Assembly: GCA_964058805.1 (NCBI GenBank) | Contig: CAXKVV010000722.1 | Span: 1 to 30,165, forward strand | Reading direction: 5' to 3' | Origin: Schoenoplectus triqueter | Lineage: Eukaryota > Streptophyta > Magnoliopsida > Poales > Cyperaceae | DNA length: 30,165 bases | Shown: positions 1 to 10,400 of the stretch, piece by piece | Numbering within the stretch: the first letter of the stretch is position 1 | Layout: the number at the start of each line of letters is the position of its first letter | Notes under the pieces: generated by a model | What the model was told of the DNA's origin: nothing | The model's input: the letters and a program-made list of their open reading frames with translations, nothing else | Database searches by the model: none | Program-made: the position numbers and the translations under genes

Positions 1-164
1 AAATAAGAAAAGCAAATAAGAGATTAAAATATGTGGAGTAACTATTCTATTTGTTATTTTCGTACGTTTTCTTATTTATGATAATTATCTGTGATTTTCT
101 CTCCATTCTGATTGGGGATTATACATGTATACTTGAAATTTGATTTGCTATCAATCTTACTCGT

Positions 165-180
165 TTGTATGTTTATTCTT
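165..180. repeat. Left copy of 16-bp target-site duplication
   Basis: ttgtatgtttattctt, exactly repeated at 1201-1216. Its right side abuts the poly(T) run 181-190. Perfect long duplications next to an A/T tail are made by target-primed reverse transcription. Confidence 0.8.
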
Positions 181-1200
181 TTTTTTTTTTAGCAGGCGAA
201 AAATTTACTATAATTTTTCATTAAAACAAAATGAAGAAAAGAAGAGGGGAGGAGATTTTTCAATTTGTAGGTTAATTGACTCTCGCTTCATCATAATGTC
301 ACATAATACATTTGCCTAAAGTACTGGCAGCAGAGATGAGAGTAATCAGATTTTGAGAGCTCTGATATGAGGATAATCCATGTGAAAAAGTTGCGATGGG
401 ACATGAGGTTGAGGATGCGAAGAGAAGAGGGGAGGAGACCACCAATAGTGGCAACAACAAGGGGTTTTTGGCTTAGCCCTAGATCACCAATTCTACAGTT
501 TTTATTATTAATAAGTATTATTAAATTTTGTTAAAAATAAGACTGAAAACCGTAAAATTTCAAATATACGAATGGCAGCGTGCCACTGTCAGTGGCGTGG
601 ACGAAACGCGTCACTGCCAGTGGCGCGTTTCAAAAAAATAATGAAACGCCGCGCAGCGCCTCCATCTCACTTGTGCCTGCGTGCGTTTTGTATATATAAG
701 AAGGAAACGTGCCACTGTCAGTGGCGCGTTTCGTAAAAAAAAAAGGAAACGCGCCACTGACAGTGACGCGTTTCGTAAATTCAAAGCCAGTGGCGCACTG
801 TCATTCGTATATTTGAAATTTTACGTTTTTCACTCTTATTTTTAATAATATTAATTTAATAAATCATATTATTACTAAAATCTGCCAATCCTACCACAAT
901 CAACTGGATAAGGGAGGGGGGCTATGGCTCAGCCATTGTCCAAAACAATAAGAAACATCAGCACAAGGGCTCAGCCCTTGATGTACTAGAGGCTCACACA
1001 ACCAAGACAGTGGAAGGAATTTACTAGATATGGCATAAGGGGGATGCAGGGGAGGGGCTCGGCCACTGGCGTGGACTGTCTCACTGATCAGAGGCAGAGG
1101 TGTAGGGTTTGGGGGTGCTGTTCAGAGACGGAGGAGTAGCGTTCGCGACTTTCGCTCTTTCAAAACGAGCGACCCCCCGTAATACAGAATATCCTCGGCC
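181..1200 (-). mobile_element. Retroposed insertion with poly(A) tail (minus orientation), non-LTR type
   Basis: Flanked by a perfect 16-bp direct repeat (165-180 and 1201-1216). It begins with poly(T) on the plus strand, so the inserted RNA reads right to left and ends in poly(A) at 181-190. The 3' end just inside the tail (complement of agcaggcgaaa...tactat, 191-210) matches a segment in SPT6L intron 16 (5557-5585), suggesting a shared retroposon 3' terminus. The body has no reverse transcriptase reading frame and no clear tRNA-type A/B boxes. A non-autonomous LINE derivative or a processed transcript both fit. A fold-back repeat lies inside it (about 500-880). Confidence 0.7.
500..880. repeat. 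Fold-back element with palindromic GCCACTG modules
   Basis: Arms of about 75 bp: 541-574 (gactgaaaaccgtaaaattt...) is the inverted match of 802-834, and similarity extends outward through TTATTATTAA-rich flanks. Between the arms lie at least four copies of a module built on GCCACTGnCAGTGGC followed or preceded by GCGTTTC (582-596, 611-625, 711-725, 753-767). It looks like a MITE nested in the retroposed insertion, but no target duplication was identified. Confidence 0.65.
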
Positions 1201-1216
1201 TTGTATGTTTATTCTT
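1201..1216. repeat. Right copy of 16-bp target-site duplication
   Basis: ttgtatgtttattctt, identical to 165-180. Marks the 5' junction of the minus-oriented retroposed insertion. Confidence 0.8.
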
Positions 1217-1947
1217 AGTTTATATGAATTATTTTATGATTGAATTGAATTTATGCTTGATTGAATTGCTTAGAATTTATATTACAAATCCACTTAGAAT
1301 TAAAAACTCTTAAGTAGTTTGGATTTGTAAGATGCAAATTAATAATAGGATAGCACAAAACAGAGAATTGTTCAATTTTTTATTCAAAATCTGATGATAT
1401 TTGAATCCAAAAGCAATATTTAATTCTAGGATAAGTATTTAAGTGTAAATTTTATATTAGATGAGATTTTTTCTGAATTGGTAAATTAATTGCTTAAAAA
1501 TACTTAATAGTGAATAACTAGTCACTGAAATTTTAGATTTACCATAATTTCAAGGGCTTGAATCATAAGTGTGAAATACTTAATCGTGTGGTTTCAATTG
1601 ATTTAAATACCATTCCTAACTCAATAATTAGCACTAAATTAGATGATAACTCTCACATAATTAAAAATTAATATATATACTAAGTAAAATTAATGTTCTA
1701 GTTGACGGTTAAGTCAAAACCTTAGATTTTCTTTACCTTGATTTTACCCAAAATTTTGTCCAGTTAGTTGTTTAGTTTAAAATTAGTTTAGCTAAAACTA
1801 AAAGCCAATTTTATAATCTATCTTAGGAAAAATTTTGACAACCAAAACTTTAAATATGTTCTTCTAAGTTTGACGCTTTATTATTACACGATGGATCATA
1901 CGTGTACGGCGGCTTTCTATCGTGGCTCCAAAACTGCTGTTAGTCTG
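1217..1947. other. AT-rich intergenic sequence, no gene seen
   Basis: No reading frame, RNA gene or repeat that I can recognise. Sequence resumes here after the retroposed insertion. Confidence 0.6.
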
Positions 1948-2306
1948 GGAGAAAAATAGACTCTTATTATTTATTCTAAAAAAATATAAAATAAATCCGA
2001 AAAATAGAAAAAAAAATTATAGATATGTTCTTTTATTTATAGATTAATAGCCCATTAAATCTTATGTAATTTCATTAATGTTTGATATTTCATCAAAGAT
2101 TATCAAATTTAACGGTCTTTCACTAATATTTGTAACGGTTTCAAATTAACGGCCTTTGATGGACTATCAAACGTTAATGAAATTATATGAAATTTGACAG
2201 ATTATCAATCTATAAGTAAAATAACATATCTATAAAAAAAAATTCTATTTTTCAGATTTTTTTTTTCTACTTTTTTGGAATAAATAACAGAATCGTATTT
2301 TTCTCC
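1948..2306. mobile_element. MITE, family 1, about 360 bp
   Basis: Terminal inverted repeats: ggagaaaaatagactcttat at 1948 against the inverse of cagaatcgtatttttctcc ending near 2306. A second internal pair (ttatagattaatagc / gattatcaatctataag) and a centre with catcaaagattatcaa and tttgatggactatcaaacg follow. The same internal core occurs in the element at 15868-16222. No coding capacity. Target duplication not resolved. Confidence 0.7.
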
Positions 2307-2641
2307 GAGAATTAAATTTAATGTATTAGTTTGTAAAAATCACATCAATCACATGTGACATGCGCTACTCGAGAACACGTCAAATACTTGATTTCTATTT
2401 TAACATTTTTATATTTCAATTGTATGATTAATTTTTTTTCCTTGGAAACATTTATTCGTGAACTACCAATTTCATATAATTAACTTTTTTTTACGAATAA
2501 TAAAAAATTAACACAGTCATATTATGGATTTGAAATTAATATTGAAAATCGTGTGGTAAACTTAATAGTAATTATTTATCTATAAGAAAAAAATATGATT
2601 GTTGATGATAAATGCAAAAAATGAACATAACACAAGAAAGA
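2307..2641. other. AT-rich intergenic sequence, no gene seen
   Basis: No supported feature between the MITE and the fold-back element to the right. Confidence 0.6.
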
Positions 2642-3012
2642 GACTATGATATTTTGCAAATCACATGGAGGTCATATGTTTTGCGCTGAAACATCAAATT
2701 TAAGTAAAAAATGATTGATCCAAACCATTCAATATTATCTCCATATTAAAAAATCTACTAACAAACCAAATTATATATATTTTAATTCATTTAGTATTTT
2801 TTTTAATAGGAAAACTTTTATTTTTGGATGAATTATAATTCTCAAAACAAATCAAATCATTTTCTTCTTATCTGAAAAATAGTACAAAATTATATATATA
2901 TATATATATATATAATTTAGTTTACTAATTGATTTTATATGAAAATTAGATTGAATGATTCGAATCGATCATTTCTGATTTGAATGTGATGATTGAGCGC
3001 AAAATATATTAC

Positions 3013-3059
<47 letters not shown>

Positions 3060-3178
3060 AGTTTACTAATTGATTTTATATGAAAATTAGATTGAATGAT
3101 TCAAATCTATCATTTCTAATTTGAATGTGATAATTGAGCGCAAAATATATTACTTCGTACTTTACAAAGCACTGGACT
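2642..3178. mobile_element. Rearranged copy of the (TA)n-associated fold-back MITE
   Basis: Left end actatgatattttgcaaa (2643 on) and right end ctttacaaagcactggact (3160-3178) resemble the termini of the intron 7 elements. The right arm is present twice: 2915-3019 and 3055-3159 are near-identical, each preceded by a (TA)n tract (about 2892-2914 and 3017-3054). Its subterminal sequence matches the element at 12181-12570. The doubled arm suggests slippage or unequal exchange between the TA tracts. Confidence 0.65.
3017..3054. repeat. (TA)n microsatellite
   Basis: About 19 uninterrupted TA units, with a shorter tract at about 2892-2914. Both sit inside the fold-back element and separate its duplicated arms. 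Confidence 0.9.
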
Positions 3179-3869
3179 CCATAACATAGTATAAAAAATT
3201 TTATCTTCTATATTTGCTAGCTCGCCGAGAAACTGATTGTCGATATAAATCTGGGCGATTTTTCAAGGAACAGGAGGCCTAGTTATGTCAGCCTCTCAAT
3301 AGGGGTGAGAATGTCCTATTTTCACTTAAAACTATTTGGATAAGCTATTTTCACTTGATTATAATGGCTTTATTTTCCCACAACATGTTCTTTTGTAATT
3401 AGTATAACGATTTTATCTATTTTAAATGAAGAAGGCTACAGGAAATTTTGGCAAAAAAATAAAAAAGGAAAAAAAGAAAATAAGCTTGTTAAAAAGCTTT
3501 TCACAGCTTAATGCCTCAAAAAAACCTTTTGATAACTGAATACCTTCATTATGAAAATATTCAAATCCTTTTCCAGTATCAGCGTGTTTCTACGTCTCCG
3601 AAATGTTGATCTATGTGGGCATTGCTTGCTTATAACATAGATAGACAAGTGTTCTAGAAAAATTATATCTAATTAGAATGATCTCAAAATTTTATAAATT
3701 CTAGTTTTATAGGTAGGCATCCAGGTGAGACATCAATACGCATCAAATTTTTAATGGCTGGGAGCACTATAAGCAATCAAAAATTTTGAGAGCAAAAGCT
3801 TAACCCATAGTACTATCGCTTGTAACAAAAATAAACAAAAGAAGAATAATAATACTGAACTAACATAGC
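3179..3869. other. Intergenic sequence between repeats and SPT6L 3' end, no gene seen
   Basis: AT-rich with no convincing reading frame on either strand. May include the SPT6L poly(A) site and downstream terminator region. Confidence 0.5.
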
Positions 3870-3992
3870 AACAGTACTCCAATAACAGTAGATACAAAAG
3901 GTTATGATAATTCATACATGTTTAAGTCCCTCATATTTCACTGGAAAAAGGGGATGAGGGGGGAGAGAAGAGAAAGGAAGATGTCATGCTTA
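3870..3992 (-). other. SPT6L: Probable SPT6L 3' UTR
   Basis: Sequence after the TAA on the minus strand is pyrimidine-rich (CTTCCTTTCTCTTC...), then AT-rich with a TTTTGTATC motif near 3890-3900 that resembles a plant far-upstream element. There is no canonical AATAAA, so the cleavage site is not fixed. The extent is inferred. Confidence 0.4.
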
Positions 3993-4423
3993 TTACCATC
4001 CCCCACTTCCTCCACCCCAGTCACCAGCATCAGACTGAGGGGGAACCAATTTCTGAGACTGCTCCGCCCCGCCCCAACCACCACTTCCCCCTTCTCCCCA
4101 TGAGTTCCCACTGCCATTTCCAGCATCTCCCCATGAGCTCCCGCCACCACGGCCACCGCCACCCCATGAACTGCCACCACTGCTCCGACCATGATCATTT
4201 CCACCACTGCCCCATCCATCCCCACCTCCATTGCCTCCCCAGCCACTTTCATTGTTCCTTGAACCAGATCCCCATCTTGAAGAGCCAGACTCATGATTCC
4301 CACCTCCATCACTCCCAAAATCACCATCTCTTCCGCGCCCCCGTCCACGACCTCGTCCACGGCCACGGCCACGGCCACCATAGCTCTCTCTTCCATCGCC
4401 ATCCCTTGAATCATATCTCCCAC
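3993..4423 (-). CDS. SPT6L: SPT6L coding exon 18, RGG run and WG/GW tail, stop codon
   Basis: After acceptor GAAGCAG the exon reads GGRYDSRDGDGRESYGG, an uninterrupted (GR)n run (about 1477-1492), then Gly/Ser/Asn-rich sequence with nine Trp, nearly all as WG or GW (RWG, GWGG, SWGG, SWGD, SWGE, DWGG), ending GGW-TAA (TAA complement of 3993-3995). WG/GW platforms are the Argonaute-hook type, and plant SPT6L has been described as a WG/GW protein. The other long frames over this exon come from its GC-rich repetitive codons. Confidence 0.93.
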
Positions 4424-7400
4424 CTGCTTCAAGAAACTCAACATAAATTCAATGTGAAGCCTATAATGTTAATTAGTTTACATTTTTGTTTGATAAGTTT
4501 GTAACAATATTCATTTCCCAATCAAAAGAAATCTGCTGAATTTTTTGTAAAGTTGATCAACTTTTCATGTATCATGTAGCTGATGCATTGTTTGGCAAGA
4601 TTACATTGCAAGAGGTTTAACTTGATAGTACTGTAAGCAGCCTAGTGCCAGAATGGACGCCAGAAGTCAAACTAAGATATGATGGAGGTGCACTTGGCAC
4701 AAACTCTAGTGAAACTGGAAACGGGGGTAAACCAGAAAAAATTCCTGATTGGAGCCTAGACAGTCTACAATAAGTGCATGTACCAACATTTCAGGATAAG
4801 AGAGCACATAAATGGGCCGAATCCAAATATGTCCTGAAATTGGAAGTATAATGGCATAAACTATTCGATTGTTAAACATTTCCTACATACTGTTTGAAAG
4901 ATACAAGTACAATATTCTGACAAGAGAGCACATATGGGATGAATCCTTATCGGCTTGAAAAACAGAACATGAAGTTTATCTTAAAAGGAAGTGTCATTAC
5001 CTCTTCCACCTCTGTCACTCCATCCACCATCACTTCCATTTCCACGATCTGGATTCATCGGCACTATGGCGGCAACAGTCCTTACAGACATGACTGGATT
5101 TGGGGGTGGTTTGTCAATATTCCTCTGGAAATATGATACCAGCCGGTCAATATCTTCGAAATCTCTCTGGCGGAACCTGAACCCCTTTGGGAACAGCCCA
5201 ATGTATTCATGATGCGGGTTGGAGCTGCGAATGTACGCAAGGATGAATGTTCCCGGATGCTCATGGGAGATGCCGAAGGCATAAACTATTCGCATAGGAT
5301 TCTCCGCCTTCTCAGCTCGGAGCTGGTCATCAATTTCAGATTTTGTTCCCTTTCTGAACTTGCGGTATGCAAGCATGTTCTTCAGGTGCCCTACCAACGG
5401 ATCAACGTATCTATCCATCACCTGCAATACAATAAGAGCAACACTTAAAATGAACATTTTTTTCAAAACTAAAATAGCACATGTACTTCAGGAGAATTTT
5501 CAGGACTCTGAAGCTAAAGCTTTCAGAAATTTATTTCATTTTCAGGACTTTGAAGTAGCAGGCGAAAGGCCTACTATGAATTTTTATTAATGAAAATAAG
5601 AAGAGAGATTACAGGCATGAGAGAGAAGGGGGGGGGGGGGTTAATGATGCAACCCAAGGAAAAAACCTGCAGCAACCTATAAACAGTTTAAAATAGTTTC
5701 CTAATACAGCATCTCACTAAATTGCTATTCCACTATTTGTCATATGCTAAGCTCCACAATGCAACATTGACTTCAGATATTTCACAAAATCACTTTGCAG
5801 TTTCCTCCTATCAAAAGAGCAGAATAGTCTCTCTCAAACTACTATCCAATTTAAAAGAACTAATCACATCATATGACAAAGTATCAGAAAAATAAAATTG
5901 AATTTATTTTTAATACGAACAAACGGCTACTGAAAATAAATTTCCAATGCTCTATTTTTCGAACATACCAGCTCCTCCAAAAACACACAAAAAGAATCAT
6001 AAAATAAAAATTAAACTAAGATGGATCTGGCTTACCTCATCAAGATCTTCAAATGTGTCCTTATCGATGGTCAGAGTCTTGCCGAGACGAAGCAAGCTAG
6101 TGATGTCCTTGTGATCCTTGTCACTCTCTACTATCTCCTTGTTTGCATAAACACCATCAGATATTTTCAAAGTTAGTGTGAGAAAAGATGGGCCCTTCGA
6201 ACTTGGCCGGATTATGCTCTCTCCTGGGTCCTTATCTGAAAGCAACTGTTACACAATGAGAAGTTCAAAACAAGAATTAGAGGAAAGTTACAATCTGACA
6301 ACTTTTAAGCAGCAAAGTAAAAATAAAAAATAAAAAATGCAAAAATGAAAACACATTTAAAACCTAAATTTATTTCATATTTCAACTTTTATGAAATAAA
6401 TTACACGTCCTAGATTAAAAGAAGAAGAATAATTAAAGCAACTTTATTTGCACCATCTATGACAGATAATAATTTTGGTAACCCAGTAAAACAAATATAA
6501 TTCCAAATCAGATAATACAATACCTCAGTAGCTTCATCAGCAGTCAGGTTCTGAAACCTGGGATGAACAATCATCCTTGGCTTGAAATGCTTCTTCACAA
6601 GCTCTTTTTTCTTTTGGGCCTTATCCCTCTCAGTGCGTGAACTCACATCATTCTCATGGTAATATTGATCATGCTTAACATAATGCCTTCTCCTCATATC
6701 ACTCTCCTTGGTTGTCAGATACACAAGGCATCTAGCCTTGTTGACACTCTTAATCTTCGCAGTGATTATGTCCCCCTCGCGCACCTGTTCTGAGTCTGGA
6801 TCATAACCCTCAAAGTCATCAAAAGTGATAAAGGCTCTCAGACCAGAATCAAGCGCACAAACATATCGGCTCTCTTGCACAGAGCGGACCGTTACTTGCA
6901 CAATTGTCCCTTCTGCAATGGACTCTTCAGTCTCACCAGATAGCATCAAGAACTCTTCCTCGGAAGTTGGTTCTCTAAAAGGCGCCCTCCAGTCTTGGAA
7001 ACCATGAAGAAGCTCCATTTTAATATCATATAGAGTTTCTCTCTTGCGTTTACCATCAGGCAAGCTCTTCATGTACTCATCTATATTGAGGGCTTCAAGC
7101 ATGTGAGGTTTCTTTGTTTTCACATGTTCAATGGCCAACATTGCCTCATCTTCATCCATTTCGTTTGCATCTTGAGACAGATCATCAGCATAGACATCCT
7201 TGGCCATGTCTCCTGCCAGCTCATAGGACTCAGGATGTATCCTTGTGTCATCCAATACATCCACAGCCAATGCGCTACCTGCTGCACCAGTGCGGCACAC
7301 CCTTAAGAAACCAATGCAGTTGTAAAAGACCTTCTTTCGTAAGAAACCAGAAATCTCCTTTCTGCTGACCACAGAGCCAGCACGAACAAATGCCTTCTGC

Positions 7401-10400
7401 AGGCCTGCTGCCTTTCGGGGACCCAGGCCTGCAACAAATTGCAAAGGTGCAAAAAGCCACTCGTGACTTGATGCTAGGTTCACATCAATGCCAATTTGGT
7501 TAGTTGCGTCAACCATTATCTGTTCCACCATTTCAAACTTTTCATCAGGAGTTAGAAACTGCTCAAGGGGACACAATTTCCAGGAGAGTATTTCTCTGCC
7601 AGGACCACAGAGAGTTGCAATCATAGCAAGGGGGTTCTGTAAATATCGACCTAGCGCCACAGCTCGTTTTACTATGCCTGTAAGTTTGACAACAGAGGCA
7701 CTAATTAACAGGCTAAAATCCTTTTGAAGCACATTTCTATTGGATGAAAAGAATGTCATTGAACAACAACATTGGCATGAAAACAGATCAAAGTAATTGG
7801 AAGGATTACTCACAGAACAAAACAAGTTCATAATATACCTTGCTGGCTGGGCACCTGATCAGATGCTACTCGTGAGTTCTCATATAAGCGGGGCAGTGAC
7901 TCATCACACAGGACAATATTCATACAATCCTCGTCTACTTCTTTTGCATGATCTTCAATAATTTTGAATATAACCTAACCAAATTTGCATGGATATTGAA
8001 CATAAGGCTAAGAGATTTATAAGTTAAATATAACTGGTGAATGGCTTGGAATACATTAGATCAGTTAGACCATCAATGTTCCTCTAAAATGGCTTTCAGT
8101 AGTTCACCATGAGCTAGTTTTACACAAGTACCTCATATATTTCATCCTTGAGACCCTTGCACATGAGATTTGCAGCCCCAACACAGACAGCATCAGGCTT
8201 GTGCTCAAGTGCAAACCTGATCACTCTTTGTTCATCATTCTTCTTTCTTTGTTGCTCAGCCACACCTTGTGACCTATTACAAATTGACCCTGCATATAGG
8301 ACATCAACCATCTCCCCAGCTGGGTCAAGTGCAACAAATGTCGTGGCTGGCCTGCCAGGCCCCCAACAACAAGCCATCACCTTCACTTCTAATTCATTTC
8401 GACTGTTGTCCTTTCCCCTCCAAGGGGAGACAGTCACCTTGGACCATAGTTGTTTTCCATAATCCATGAGTAAAAAGTTCTTGGCACGTGCCATTAAAAC
8501 AGAACGGGTCTCTTTCTCCATTGAAGGAAAAATGATAGAGGAAAAGGCATCCTCTAGAATCAACTTTCTCTGCTCGTTCCATAGCTGTGCAGTTTTACTG
8601 ACACGGTCACTAAGGTAGTACTCACTCGCTTCTGACATAAGCCTATCCCGTGCTTCTTTTGTGAGCTTTATTGTGACCTTGATGTGAGATAAAAGTGGAT
8701 GCAAATTAGAACATATACATATGCTAGGTTAAGAAAGAACGCACATTTGAAAAATATTACCATACATACACATTTTTTACCCCACCATTAGTACATACTA
8801 ATAGAATATATATGTATGATTCGGAATATTCAGATAATAGTGTATAAGAGCCCAATAGCAGGCCAACAGCAGTTATCTACAGAACCAAAAAGAAAGGAAC
8901 TCCATCTACTAAATTGTTAAAATTTCCAATGCATAAAGTTTACAACTTTAAACAGCTTAAAGGTAAGTTACCATCCATTTCAACACAAAAGGACCCAATA
9001 ACCTTATAATCGCATAGGAAATTATTGGTAACCCATCAGATGGAGCAATCAAATGGTCAAATTTCATCCAAGAACCATCCCAGTTACCTGGAGCAGCTTC
9101 TCTTCTTCTCCCTTCTGGATCAGCAACCACTGTGAGTCAACAAATTTTGATATAGGTTTGTTCTGCAACCATTTTACACCAGAAAGTTGGTGGTGTTGAT
9201 CAATTGTCTGGATGCCCTCGGGTGTAGGGCTTGTACAAACAACCCCATGCTCCAGGAAAATACCACGTACGTGCTTCCTAACTATTGGCTCACACCCAAT
9301 CTCCACAGCCGCCTAAAAAAAAGCAGTTTCAGGATAAAAAGGAGAAGAAAAGAAGGTAACAAATAAAGATAGATGTACCATGTGTCTAGCGCCTTTGAGG
9401 ACATCTTGTGAGGTTTCAAACATTGCGCATGTGAAAGTTGCAGCAATTTCTTCAGGAGTCTCTTTTATGTCTTCAAGATCACCCATTTCCTATGCAAAAG
9501 AAAATTCAAACAAGAACAGTAATACTCCTAATTTATAAAGCATTGCCTCAAGTAGGTAAAACAACGATTAGAACTGCTACATGATATCCTGTTCTCACAT
9601 CTGAGTTCGGACATAATCATAGAAACACAAAATGAAGCACACGGACAAAAAATACATACCACCGAAAGCTTTGCAAGAGTGAGAAGCTGACCAAACTGCT
9701 CAGCACTATATCCAAACTTGTTAGCAACTTCCCAGAGGCCTGCCTTATAACATATACTGTATAAAGACTTCCTTTTAGGCCGCTTAAACTGGCCCTCTTC
9801 AGTATCAACCTCACCAGAAGGGAAGTGGAGGTTAAACTTGGCATCTACATCGTCAACCTCCCTTTCAGACTTTGCCTCAGCAAGAGCCTGGGAGATGGAA
9901 TTAAACAGCTGACGGTTTAGTGCTATTCTTGTTTCATCCTCAACCCGCCTGAACTCCTCTTCAAACCGTTTCTGGTAGTACGTATCCAGGGCCATCTTCC
10001 TTTTGCGGAGCAAAAGCCACTTCTTGTCAAGATTGAAGACTGCCCACAACAACTGAAAGGTTTCAATTTTAGAACTTGTAAACAAGATAGTAAAGCAAAA
10101 AAGCTACAATACCAGCTTGATACCTCTAAACAAATGAAAAAGGTTCACATTTCGAAATTAAATTGCTTTTTAAGTGGTTGGATCATTTTAAGCGGTCGGA
10201 TCGACCATTTGAGCTTTGAAAATAGAGAAACAATCCATAGCACATGGGTCATCCGTGCTATGCATAGCACCATAGCCCAACTCATATAATATAATACAAT
10301 ATACGATGGTTCTTTGCAGCTGACACAAGAGCTTCGAGTATAAGATACATACCTTATGCCACCTCATTTTTCCAGGCTTCTCTGAAGCATTAATATCAGG

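Noticed and set aside
3938..4504. Two long open frames over SPT6L exon 18 (168 aa minus, 172 aa plus)
   Set aside because: Both come from the Gly-rich repetitive codons of the true frame. The correct minus frame gives RGG and WG repeats and joins exon 17 in phase.
5496..5556. ttttcaggactctgaag / ttttcaggactttgaag as a target duplication
   Set aside because: Only 43 bp apart and both on the same side of the retroposon fragment. A local duplication is simpler.
4939..5590. Plus-strand frames of 65-79 aa over exon 17
   Set aside because: Antisense to the SH2 coding exon, with no recognisable protein and no start context.
6236..6238. Nearer AG acceptor (TTTCAG) for exon 16
   Set aside because: Would shift the frame relative to exon 15. 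TAACAG at 6246-6248 preserves the SPT6 sequence.
7103..7727. Plus-strand frames over exon 15
   Set aside because: Shadows of a strongly conserved minus-strand coding exon.
9660..9666. Alternative donor TCG|GTGGTA for exon 10
   Set aside because: In frame, but GTG|GTATGT one codon further on is a much better plant donor. Kept as a minor possibility.
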